A DNA stretch of 5,588 nucleotides from Bacteroidota bacterium (GTDB lineage: Bacteria > Bacteroidota > Bacteroidia > Bacteroidales > VadinHA17). The notes beneath the pieces are model-generated. The model had not been told where the DNA came from and made no database searches. It saw nothing but the letters and a program-made list of their open reading frames with translations. The stretch lies in contig VGGM01000119.1 in NCBI GenBank assembly GCA_016868515.1, forward strand, positions 1-5,588, given 5' to 3'. Position numbers and translations under genes: made by a program. Shown one piece after another: positions 1 to 5,588 of this stretch. Each line of letters opens with the position of its first letter. Positions within the stretch are counted from its first letter, which is position 1.

Positions 1-844
1 ACTGGCTCCTGTTCTGGGCCGGTGGATTGACAGCCGTACTCCTGCCTGTACCTGAATTGGAAATTGTACCCGCAGAACTCCTCCTGCCCGCCTGATCACC
101 AGAAGTTATTGTCTGTGACCTGCCTGTGTTGACCTGCCCGGCAGAATTTCCTGTCGGTACTGTGGTTATGGTCTCCCTTCTTGAGGGTGCCGCCCCTGTG
201 TTTGACACTGTTGACGACACGCTCCTCCTTGATACTGTTGCATTATTCGCCGAAGGATACGGCGAACTTGGGTAGTTAAACCTGCTGCTGTTGTAAGTGC
301 TGACCGGGTTGTTTCCGTAATAGTAGTGGTTATTGTAGGTGTTTATTACCCTGATGTTATTACCATAATGGTAGTGGCTGTAGTACCTTGTTCTGTAGCC
401 CGGATAGTAATTCCTTACCTTAATATTTATTACCACCGGCATATAGTAGCTATGGTAGAAGGGATCGTAACCCCATGAGTATGAGCTGTAAAATGCAGGA
501 GTGTGCCATCCGTAACCATAAAACGCCGGGTAACTCCAGGAGTACCCGTACCTGATTCCGAAACCGCCCCCGCTGTAAATCGTAAGTCCCCATGTATAAG
601 GCTCAAAATTGTACCAGTATGATTCTGTGTACACAGGCGAGTAGTAATCAAAGGCCGAGTATGACCTGTGAAACCTGCTTATCCTTGAACTGTAGTGGTA
701 ACCGAAATCATCCATGTAATAATTATTCACCACTGTGTTACCCTGGCCGGTTATGTAAGTCTGAGGCACGCCTGCCCCGGTTCCGGCTACTGTTGCCGTG
801 CTTATTGCCGCCGCTATCAACCAGATTGAATATTTTGCTTTCAT
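1..844 (-). CDS. Secreted tyrosine-rich low-complexity protein (3' end beyond window)
   Basis: An open frame of 281 codons runs from an ATG at 844-842 off the left edge, so the C-terminus is missing. Residues 1-25 look like a signal peptide: Lys2 and Lys4, a hydrophobic core around WLIAAA, and small residues at 17-25 suitable for cleavage, so export is inferred. By my count residues 41-196 contain 37 tyrosines (about one in four), mixed with Gly, Ser, Asn, Trp, His and Phe. PAFY occurs twice (106-109 and 116-119) and YSW twice (101-103 and 122-124). After about residue 200 tyrosine disappears and the chain becomes rich in Ser, Thr, Gly, Asn, Ala and Arg. No cysteine and only three lysines are visible. 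The start is supported by AGGAGG six bases upstream. I do not recognise a named domain. Similar Tyr/Gly-rich exported proteins of unknown role occur in Bacteroidota. A surface, matrix or envelope structural role is only a guess. The reading frame is secure; the function is unknown. Confidence 0.85.
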   Translation of the reverse strand, partial: MKAKYSIWLIAAAISTATVAGTGAGVPQTYITGQGNTVVNNYYMDDFGYHYSSRISRFHRSYSAFDYYSPVYTESYWYNFEPYTWGLTIYSGGGFGIRYGYSWSYPAFYGYGWHTPAFYSSYSWGYDPFYHSYYMPVVINIKVRNYYPGYRTRYYSHYHYGNNIRVINTYNNHYYYGNNPVSTYNSSRFNYPSSPYPSANNATVSRRSVSSTVSNTGAAPSRRETITTVPTGNSAGQVNTGRSQTITSGDQAGRRSSAGTISNSGTGRSTAVNPPAQNRSQ

Positions 845-850
845 CACTAG

Positions 851-856
851 CCTCCT
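851..856 (-). promoter_or_regulatory. Strong Shine-Dalgarno of the tyrosine-rich gene
   Basis: On the minus strand AGGAGG sits six bases before the ATG at 844-842, inside the purine-rich run AGAGAGGAGG. It decides the start: an in-frame GTG directly before the ATG (847-845) would leave only three bases of spacing. A full-strength site is unusual for Bacteroidota, where most leaders, including all the others in this window, lack one. Confidence 0.7.
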
Positions 857-859
857 CTC

Positions 860-887
860 TTGTTTGTCGGGTTTTTGCCTATTTTTG
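860..887 (+). promoter_or_regulatory. Predicted Bacteroidota-type promoter for proS
   Basis: TTG at 860-862 is followed after 17 bp by TATTTTTG at 880-887, matching the Bacteroidota sigma-ABfr pattern (TTG, 17-23 bp, TAnnTTTG). Transcription would start near 892-895, giving a leader of about 45 nt to the proS ATG at 939. The leader is A-rich and has no Shine-Dalgarno, as is usual in this phylum. The -7 element overlaps the 8-bp palindrome TTGCGCAA at 885-892. It is a pattern match only, in T-rich DNA where chance matches are possible. Confidence 0.55.
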
Positions 888-911
888 CGCAATCAATTTG
901 TTTTCTGAGTT

Positions 912-939
912 CAAAAATACAAATACCATACCAAAACAA
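912..939 (-). promoter_or_regulatory. Predicted Bacteroidota-type promoter for the tyrosine-rich gene
   Basis: Read on the minus strand, TTG (939-937) is followed after 17 bp by TATTTTTG (919-912). This is the same -7 octamer and the same spacing as the opposing proS promoter. Transcription would start near 904-907, giving a leader of about 60 nt that carries the strong ribosome-binding site. The -33 TTG overlaps the first base of the proS start codon, so this promoter lies wholly within the proS leader. Pattern match only. Confidence 0.5.
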
Positions 940-2414
940 TGGCGAAGTTTTTAACAAACAGGGAGGAGAGTTATACACAATGGTACAACGATCTCGTTAT
1001 TAAGGCGGGTCTGGCCGAGAACTCAGCAGTAAGGGGATGCATGGTTATCAAGCCTTACGGATATGCCATCTGGGAAAAAATGCAGGGCGAACTTGATAAG
1101 CTTTTAAAGGCTACCGGTCATGTCAATGCCTATTTCCCTCTCTTCATTCCCAAATCATTTTTCAGCCGTGAAGCAGCTCACGTAGAAGGCTTTGCAAAGG
1201 AATGTGCCATTGTAACCCACTACCGTCTTAAAAACAGCCCCGACGGAAAGGGTATAATTGTTGACCCTGAGGCAAAACTTGAAGAGGAACTCATTATAAG
1301 ACCTACCTCAGAAACTATCATCTGGAATACTTATCGCGACTGGATACAGTCATACCGCGACCTTCCGCTTCTCATAAACCAGTGGGCTAATGTTGTGAGA
1401 TGGGAAATGAGGACAAGACTGTTTCTCAGAACCGCAGAGTTTCTCTGGCAGGAAGGACATACCGCCCACGCTACCAGCGGGGAGGCTGTGAACGAGGCCA
1501 GGCTCATACTCGATCTTTACGCCTCATTTGTTGAAAACTATCTGGCAATTCCGGTTTTCAGGGGGCGGAAAACAGAGTCTGAAAGGTTTGCCGGGGCCGT
1601 CGATACCTACGCCATTGAGGCTTTAATGCAGGATGGCAAAGCACTACAGGCGGGAACAAGCCACTTCCTCGGCCAGAACTTTGCCAAGGCATTCGATGTA
1701 AGATTCACCGATCAGAATGGAAAACTTGATCACGTCTGGGCAACATCGTGGGGGACCTCAACAAGACTTATCGGTGCTCTTATCATGACTCACTCCGATA
1801 ACAACGGACTGGTTCTTCCTCCAAAACTTGCCCCTGTTCAGGTGGTCATTGTTCCCATTTATAAGGGGGGCGAAGGCGCGGAAAGAATCAGACCATATGC
1901 AGAAAGAATTAAGGAGAGCCTTGCTAACCTGGGCATATCGGTTAAGTTCGATGATCGTGATACCCAGAAACCAGGCTGGAAATTCGCCGAATATGAACTT
2001 AAGGGAGTGCCCGTAAGAATAGCGGTTGGGCAGCGTGACCTCGAAAACAATACCGTTGAGATTGCCAGAAGAGATACGCTTGAAAAAACAACCATAAATG
2101 CCGATGCTGTAGTTGAATATGTACCTTCACTTCTCGACGAAATTCAACAGGCAATCTTCAAAAAAGCACTTAAATTCAGGGAGGAGAATACATTCACCAC
2201 TGATAATTGGGATGAGTTTGTCGATATCATGGAAAACCGGGGCGGTTTTGCACTGGCTCACTTTGACGGATCAAGGGAAACCGAAGAGAAAATAAAAGAT
2301 CTGACAAAGGCAACTGTCAGATGCATTCCTTTTGACAGCCACGATGAAAAGGGTAAGTGCATTCTTACGGGAAATCCTTCGGAAAGAAGGGTTCTTTTCG
2401 CCAGGGCATACTGA
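939..2414 (+). CDS. proS: Proline--tRNA ligase, archaeal/eukaryote-like (type 3)
   Basis: This cytosolic class II aminoacyl-tRNA synthetase (491 aa) joins L-proline to tRNA-Pro using ATP. Motif 1 lies around residues 63-72 ([10 protein letters not shown]), RPTSET at 121-126, motif 2 from R154 to H177 (RWEMRTR, then [11 protein letters not shown]), TSHFLGQNF at 240-248, and motif 3 at 267-296 ([17 protein letters not shown], with Arg276). The anticodon-binding domain covers about 298-400 and the extra C-terminal domain about 405-491, ending in the ARAY tyrosine typical of this type. There is no editing insertion between motifs 2 and 3, which sets it apart from the longer bacterial type. In the C-terminal domain the zinc-binding cysteines of other type 3 enzymes look partly lost: [10 protein letters not shown] at 441-450 has none, and Cys474 is followed by ILTG rather than a second Cys. 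Only Cys462 and Cys474 remain there. The ATG at 939 gives the full family length; no Shine-Dalgarno precedes it. It probably heads a unit with the two following genes. Confidence 0.97.
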   Translation: MAKFLTNREESYTQWYNDLVIKAGLAENSAVRGCMVIKPYGYAIWEKMQGELDKLLKATGHVNAYFPLFIPKSFFSREAAHVEGFAKECAIVTHYRLKNSPDGKGIIVDPEAKLEEELIIRPTSETIIWNTYRDWIQSYRDLPLLINQWANVVRWEMRTRLFLRTAEFLWQEGHTAHATSGEAVNEARLILDLYASFVENYLAIPVFRGRKTESERFAGAVDTYAIEALMQDGKALQAGTSHFLGQNFAKAFDVRFTDQNGKLDHVWATSWGTSTRLIGALIMTHSDNNGLVLPPKLAPVQVVIVPIYKGGEGAERIRPYAERIKESLANLGISVKFDDRDTQKPGWKFAEYELKGVPVRIAVGQRDLENNTVEIARRDTLEKTTINADAVVEYVPSLLDEIQQAIFKKALKFREENTFTTDNWDEFVDIMENRGGFALAHFDGSRETEEKIKDLTKATVRCIPFDSHDEKGKCILTGNPSERRVLFARAY

Positions 2415-2450
2415 TTTACTTGCCCTGCTGTAAAGAGAATCGTTTTTTTT
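2402..2450 (+). terminator. Possible weak terminator or attenuator after proS
   Basis: A perfect 7-bp inverted repeat, CAGGGCA (2402-2408) and TGCCCTG (2421-2427) with a 12-base loop, straddles the proS stop codon. A run of eight T follows at 2443-2450. The T run starts 15 bases after the stem, too far for a standard intrinsic terminator, so this may be partial or non-functional. It is the only stem plus T-run combination I found in the window. Confidence 0.25.
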
Positions 2451-2486
2451 CCTACATTGTGGCAAGGTTATTTACAATAGTTTACC
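2415..2486 (+). other. Intergenic gap between proS and the unknown gene
   Basis: These 72 bases hold no TAnnTTTG promoter match and no Shine-Dalgarno before the ATG at 2487. TTTAC occurs three times (2415-2419, 2471-2475, 2481-2485), with its complement GTAAA at 2430-2434. CTTGCC (2419-2424) is complementary to GGCAAG (2461-2466). Lack of a promoter suggests read-through from proS, but the match method would miss promoters of other sigma factors. Confidence 0.5.
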
Positions 2487-3194
2487 ATGCCATACAACGA
2501 AGAGATAACGGAAAAGAGGACAGCAATTGTTAAAACGCTGGCAGAAAAATCGATTCTTAAACAAAAGGTTTACGACAATACCCTTGGTGCCTTCTCTCAC
2601 ATTAAGTCAATACTTGCTGAAATTACCGAAAACATAAACAGGGAAGTTGCCTATCTCGATCCGCGCATCAAGCTGAATTACACCGACAGAGGAGGATTTG
2701 ACGCCCAGCTCAAAGTAGCAGGCGATCTGCTTCTCTTCTCCATGCACTCAAATATTTTCGAATTTGACAGGGAGCATCCTGCATGGAAAACACCATATAT
2801 TCAAAAAAACAAGCTGAACTCCTATTCAGGCATAATAAGCATATATAACTTCCTTGCCGATTCATTCAAATACTCAAGAATGGACGATCTCGGATACCTG
2901 ATTGCCAGAATATTCGTTAACCACGAAAACCAGTACTTCGTTGAAGGTAAAAGGCAAATGGCACTGCTGTTCACCAACTTCGGCAGTGAGGATCTAACCA
3001 GGCAGGCTCTGACAAGAATTATATGCACAGCCGTCCAGTACAGCCTCGAATTCGACCTTCTGGTTCCTCCGTATGATGCAGTCAAGATTGCAACCGTCGG
3101 GCAAGCCGAGGCAAAAATTCAGCACTCGAAACTTGCTACAGGCAAAAGACTTGGTTTTCAGTTTAATTCCGACGATGTGCTGAACGAAACTTAA
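2487..3194 (+). CDS. Conserved cytosolic protein of unknown function
   Basis: This 235-residue protein has no signal peptide or membrane segment and is probably cytosolic. Residues 5-55 look helical, with alternating charged and hydrophobic positions (EEITEKRTAIVKTLAEK). The more distinctive stretches are DRGGFDAQLKVAGDLLLFSM (67-86), FEFDREHPAWK (91-101), YFVEGKRQMA (150-159), EFDLLVPPYD (188-197) and the tail HSKLATGKRLGF (213-224). I recognise no catalytic motif or named domain. From memory, very similar proteins occur across Bacteroidetes genomes as conserved hypotheticals, but I cannot confirm that here. The ATG at 2487 begins the continuous frame; the leader has no Shine-Dalgarno. The stop lies seven bases before the outer-membrane gene, so co-translation or at least co-transcription is likely. 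No function is assigned. Confidence 0.85.
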   Translation: MPYNEEITEKRTAIVKTLAEKSILKQKVYDNTLGAFSHIKSILAEITENINREVAYLDPRIKLNYTDRGGFDAQLKVAGDLLLFSMHSNIFEFDREHPAWKTPYIQKNKLNSYSGIISIYNFLADSFKYSRMDDLGYLIARIFVNHENQYFVEGKRQMALLFTNFGSEDLTRQALTRIICTAVQYSLEFDLLVPPYDAVKIATVGQAEAKIQHSKLATGKRLGFQFNSDDVLNET

Positions 3195-3201
3195 TCTTGC
3201 C

Positions 3202-5142
3202 ATGGGCAGGATAGACAACCACATTCGCAGAATATCACATATAATGGCACTATTATGTGCTGTCTTAGCATGGTCATCTGTAACAGGCCAGCAAAATCCT
3301 CCCTCCGACACTACCCTGCTGCTTCCAAAGGGCTCTCTGATCAGAACACAGGCCGGAATCACAATAATCAGCCGCGATTCCCTGTTAACCATTCCTTCGG
3401 GCCTGAAACTATCAGCCCGGCGCGACGACAACACCATCACGGTGTTTTATGACTCGCTGAAGTACAAGGCATCACGTACTGCCCTTGGAAAAAGAATCTA
3501 TGATCTGGTTATTGTTGAACCTGGATCATCTGACTTAAACAGGATCAGTAACAGAAGTCTTAATGACTTCAGTGAGTATAACGGTCTTCTTGTTAATTCA
3601 ATCCGTGTCATCAGCCTCCACCCGTTCGGAACAGACATATTGAATCCCGAATCGGTACCGGAAACAGTTGGCGATATATGGCTCAATAAAACCCACTGGC
3701 GAACCAGGGAAAGTATAGTTAAAAAATACCTGCTCTTCGGAACCGGTGATACACTCACCGGACTGAACCTGAGTGAAACGGAAAGGAACCTCAGGATCCT
3801 TCCTTTCCTGAATGATGCAAGAATAGTTGTTGTTCCTGTTTCTGATGCTGATGCTGAAATAATTGTAATTACTCGTGACAGTTATTCAGTTGGTGGAGAT
3901 TTCGATTATCGAAGACAGGAAAAGGGAGAACTGATACTCTTCGATAATAACCTGGCCGGGTTTGCTCATTCCTTTGAAATAGGCCTGCCTTATGATTTCG
4001 ATATCGGCCCCAGACCTGGTATCAGACTGAAATACAGTATTAACAATATTGCACGATCTTTTGCCAATCTGGAAATGTTCCTTCTATCAACTCCGCTTGA
4101 AAAGAACTACGGATTCAGCCTGAAAAGAGACTTTATAAGCGCTGAATCGGAATATGCAGGTGGAATTGCAATGAGGGAAGTATTTACAACAACCAGTTTT
4201 GATTCCGCATCAGTCTTCTACCCGCTGGAGTTCACTTACCAGGACTACTGGATGGCAAGATCATTCCTCCTCGACAGGGTCTCGCTTTCAAGGATTATCC
4301 TGGGGGTTCGGTACATCCACAATAATGTCTACGAACGACCCCAAATTGACCCCCTGTCATACTATTCATTACAGATGTACAGAATGTATCTGGGTTCCCT
4401 GTCATTTTCAATCCAGAAATTCTATAAAACAAGCTACATATACAATTATGGCCGAACCGAGGACATCCCATACGGGTTACTGGCAGTTCTGACCGCAGGC
4501 AGGGAGATTAATGAATTCAAAACCCGGAACTATATCGGTATGAATCTGTCAGCAGGTAATTCTCCGGGACGCATCGGTTACATAAACCTATCTGCCGGTG
4601 CTTCACTTTTCGCTGTAAACGGAGTAACAGAACAGGGCATGATTGACCTGTCAGCAAACTATTTCACAAGCCTGATTACTACCGGAAACTGGAAAATCAG
4701 AGGATTCATAAATATCAGGCATACAGCCGGCTTCAACAGATATACTGATGAATACCTGACTCTTGGCAAGGGTAACATCGTTACCGGTTTTTCCAACGAC
4801 TCGCTTAAAGGACAGACGAGAACAGTGATTAATAATGAACTGGTGGCCTTCAGCCCGTTAAAGATCTACGGATTCAGATTTACTTTCTTTGCCTTTTCCG
4901 ATGTTGCCTTCCTGGGTAAGAGTACCGGCTTCAGTTCCGGCTCAACTTCTGTCAAATCAATAGGCGGCGGTATAAGATTAAGAAACAATAACCTGACTAT
5001 CAGCACATTTCAACTACGATTTGCATGGTACCCAGGCATACCGCAGTTCTCCGACTACCGGTTTCTGAACCTTTCAGGCGAACAGGTACTAAGACACAGG
5101 GGGTACGATGCAGGTCAGCCTGCCGTACTGATTTATCGTTGA
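3202..5142 (+). CDS. Omp85-like outer-membrane beta-barrel protein with POTRA-like domain
   Basis: The 646-residue product starts with a basic stretch (RR at 9-10) and a hydrophobic segment MALLCAVLAWSSVTG (15-29), a signal peptide probably cut near Gly29/Gln30. A soluble region of about 35-130 follows. A POTRA-like segment lies around 132-225: KTHWRTRESIVKKYLLF, then GDTL, LSETERNLRILPFLNDARIV and EIIVITRD, the pattern seen in periplasmic domains of BamA/TamA proteins. From about 226 to 610 alternating strands rich in Tyr, Phe and Gly suggest a barrel. Residues 524-550 (GNIVTGFSNDSLKGQTR, then NNEL) resemble the conserved Omp85 barrel motif, though Thr528 stands where the motif Arg usually is. 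A tail of about 35 residues, including SGEQVL (625-630), follows the presumed last strand. It presumably inserts or transports material at the outer membrane; the substrate is unknown, and it lacks the five POTRA repeats of BamA itself. ATG 3244 (residue 15) is a possible alternative start that would shorten the signal peptide. Confidence 0.8.
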   Translation: MGRIDNHIRRISHIMALLCAVLAWSSVTGQQNPPSDTTLLLPKGSLIRTQAGITIISRDSLLTIPSGLKLSARRDDNTITVFYDSLKYKASRTALGKRIYDLVIVEPGSSDLNRISNRSLNDFSEYNGLLVNSIRVISLHPFGTDILNPESVPETVGDIWLNKTHWRTRESIVKKYLLFGTGDTLTGLNLSETERNLRILPFLNDARIVVVPVSDADAEIIVITRDSYSVGGDFDYRRQEKGELILFDNNLAGFAHSFEIGLPYDFDIGPRPGIRLKYSINNIARSFANLEMFLLSTPLEKNYGFSLKRDFISAESEYAGGIAMREVFTTTSFDSASVFYPLEFTYQDYWMARSFLLDRVSLSRIILGVRYIHNNVYERPQIDPLSYYSLQMYRMYLGSLSFSIQKFYKTSYIYNYGRTEDIPYGLLAVLTAGREINEFKTRNYIGMNLSAGNSPGRIGYINLSAGASLFAVNGVTEQGMIDLSANYFTSLITTGNWKIRGFINIRHTAGFNRYTDEYLTLGKGNIVTGFSNDSLKGQTRTVINNELVAFSPLKIYGFRFTFFAFSDVAFLGKSTGFSSGSTSVKSIGGGIRLRNNNLTISTFQLRFAWYPGIPQFSDYRFLNLSGEQVLRHRGYDAGQPAVLIYR

Positions 5143-5145
5143 AAG

Positions 5146-5175
5146 TTGCTTTTGTCCATTACTCTTCTATATTTG
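5146..5175 (+). promoter_or_regulatory. Predicted Bacteroidota-type promoter for tilS
   Basis: TTG at 5146-5148, four bases after the preceding stop codon, is followed after 19 bp by TATATTTG at 5168-5175. Both elements and the spacing match the Bacteroidota pattern. Transcription would begin near 5180-5183, leaving a leader of only about 15 nt before the tilS ATG and no Shine-Dalgarno. This would let tilS be expressed independently of the upstream genes. Confidence 0.55.
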
Positions 5176-5196
5176 TAATCTCATTCTGCAATTGGT

Positions 5197-5588
5197 ATGA
5201 TAGAGGAATTCCGGAAATATATCGCGGTAAATGAGCTTTTCCCTCCCGAAGCCAGAGTTCTGCTTGCGGTTAGTGGCGGAATTGACTCAATGGTAATGGC
5301 TCATCTTTTCCTCCGTTGCGGGTATGAATCCGGGATAGCACACTGCAACTTCAACCTCAGGGGTGACGAATCAGATGCTGATGAGAAGTTTGTAAGAGAT
5401 TTTGCGATGAACCATTCCATCCCATTTTTTACCACCCGGTTCAGTACCGAAATATATGCTGCCGAAAAAGGCCTTTCAACTCAAATGGCAGCAAGGGAAC
5501 TCAGATATTCATGGTTTGAGAAAATCCGCCATGATAACGGATTCAACGCAATTGCGCTGGCCCACAACCTGAATGACAACATCGAAAC
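5197..5588 (+). CDS. tilS: tRNA(Ile)-lysidine synthase, N-terminal part (3' end beyond window)
   Basis: TilS uses ATP and lysine to convert C34 of tRNA-Ile(CAU) to lysidine, so that the tRNA reads AUA and is charged with isoleucine; it is normally essential. The 130 complete codons in view cover the N-terminal PP-loop ATPase domain. Visible are the PP-loop SGGIDS at 26-31, HCNFNLRGDESDADEKFV at 49-66, the family stretch STQMAARELRYSWF at 94-107, and AHNLNDNIET at 122-131, the counterpart of the HxxDD...ET motif, with Asn in place of the first Asp. From memory Asn is common here in Bacteroidetes TilS. The ATG at 5197 fits the family N-terminus, about 25 residues before the PP-loop. The gene lies 54 bp after the outer-membrane gene and behind its own promoter match. 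The C-terminal tRNA-binding domains are outside the window. Confidence 0.95.
   Translation, partial: MIEEFRKYIAVNELFPPEARVLLAVSGGIDSMVMAHLFLRCGYESGIAHCNFNLRGDESDADEKFVRDFAMNHSIPFFTTRFSTEIYAAEKGLSTQMAARELRYSWFEKIRHDNGFNAIALAHNLNDNIE

Noticed and set aside
528..547. Near-perfect inverted repeat GGGTAACTCC / GGAGTACCC
   Set aside because: It lies inside the tyrosine-rich coding region, has almost no loop and an unpaired base, and is explained by codons for Tyr-Gly-Tyr-Ser-Trp-Ser-Tyr.
430..651. Minus-strand 73-codon frame inside the tyrosine-rich gene
   Set aside because: It is out of frame with the longer exported protein that continues off the left edge; it is a shadow.
845..847. GTG immediately before the ATG as the start of the tyrosine-rich gene
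   Set aside because: It would be only three bases from AGGAGG; the adjacent ATG has better spacing.
592..954. Plus-strand frame of 120 codons opposite the tyrosine-rich gene and overlapping the proS start
   Set aside because: It lies antisense to a frame with a good start, ribosome-binding site and signal peptide, it has no protein-like pattern, and it runs into the proS start in another frame.
960..982. GGGAGGAGAG followed by ATG (980-982) as a later start for proS
   Set aside because: That ATG is out of frame with proS. The purine run simply encodes Arg-Glu-Glu, and the same run recurs near 2177-2187 for the same residues.
2994..3440. Minus-strand 148-codon frame opposite the end of the unknown gene and the start of the barrel gene
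   Set aside because: Both sense genes are convincing; no start signal or recognisable protein pattern supports the antisense frame.
5025..5234. Plus-strand 69-codon frame bridging the barrel gene and tilS
   Set aside because: It overlaps two well-supported genes in another frame and has no recognisable content.
5560..5588. Asn for the first Asp in the TilS HxxDD-like motif as a sign of inactivation
   Set aside because: The rest of the motif and the PP-loop are intact, and I recall Asn at this position in other Bacteroidetes TilS proteins.

Overview
The window looks like ordinary chromosomal DNA from a member of the Bacteroidota, most likely Bacteroidales or Marinilabiliales-like. Four observations point there. 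The proline-tRNA ligase is the short archaeal/eukaryote-like type. Three intergenic sites match the Bacteroidota promoter pattern TTG-N17-19-TAnnTTTG. Most genes lack a Shine-Dalgarno sequence. The two conserved unknown proteins resemble families I remember from Bacteroidetes genomes. Base composition looks moderate and even, with no obvious foreign segment.

Layout. Positions 1-844 (minus strand) hold the N-terminal 281 codons of a secreted, extremely tyrosine-rich protein whose C-terminus lies beyond the left edge. Positions 845-938 are a divergent intergenic region with a promoter match on each strand. The two matches face each other, so the predicted transcripts overlap at their 5' ends. 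Positions 939-2414 (plus) are proS, complete. A 72-bp gap follows, with inverted repeats and a T8 run but no promoter I can see. Positions 2487-3194 are a conserved cytosolic protein of unknown function. Seven bases later, 3202-5142 encode an outer-membrane beta-barrel protein with a POTRA-like domain (Omp85-like). Positions 5197-5588 are the first 130 codons of tilS, behind a promoter match placed just after the preceding stop codon.

How the genes fit together. proS (prolyl-tRNA charging) and tilS (lysidine at the wobble base of tRNA-Ile) are housekeeping translation genes. They flank a tightly spaced pair made of an unknown cytosolic protein and a POTRA/barrel outer-membrane protein. The spacing suggests proS, the unknown gene and the barrel gene are co-transcribed, while tilS can also start from its own promoter. 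The tyrosine-rich protein is transcribed away from this group.

I see no tRNA or rRNA gene, CRISPR array, insertion sequence, integrase, toxin-antitoxin pair or phage gene. I found no clear new system. The points most worth checking are the tyrosine-rich exported protein with its strong Shine-Dalgarno, the face-to-face promoters before proS, and the unknown cytosolic/barrel gene pair.
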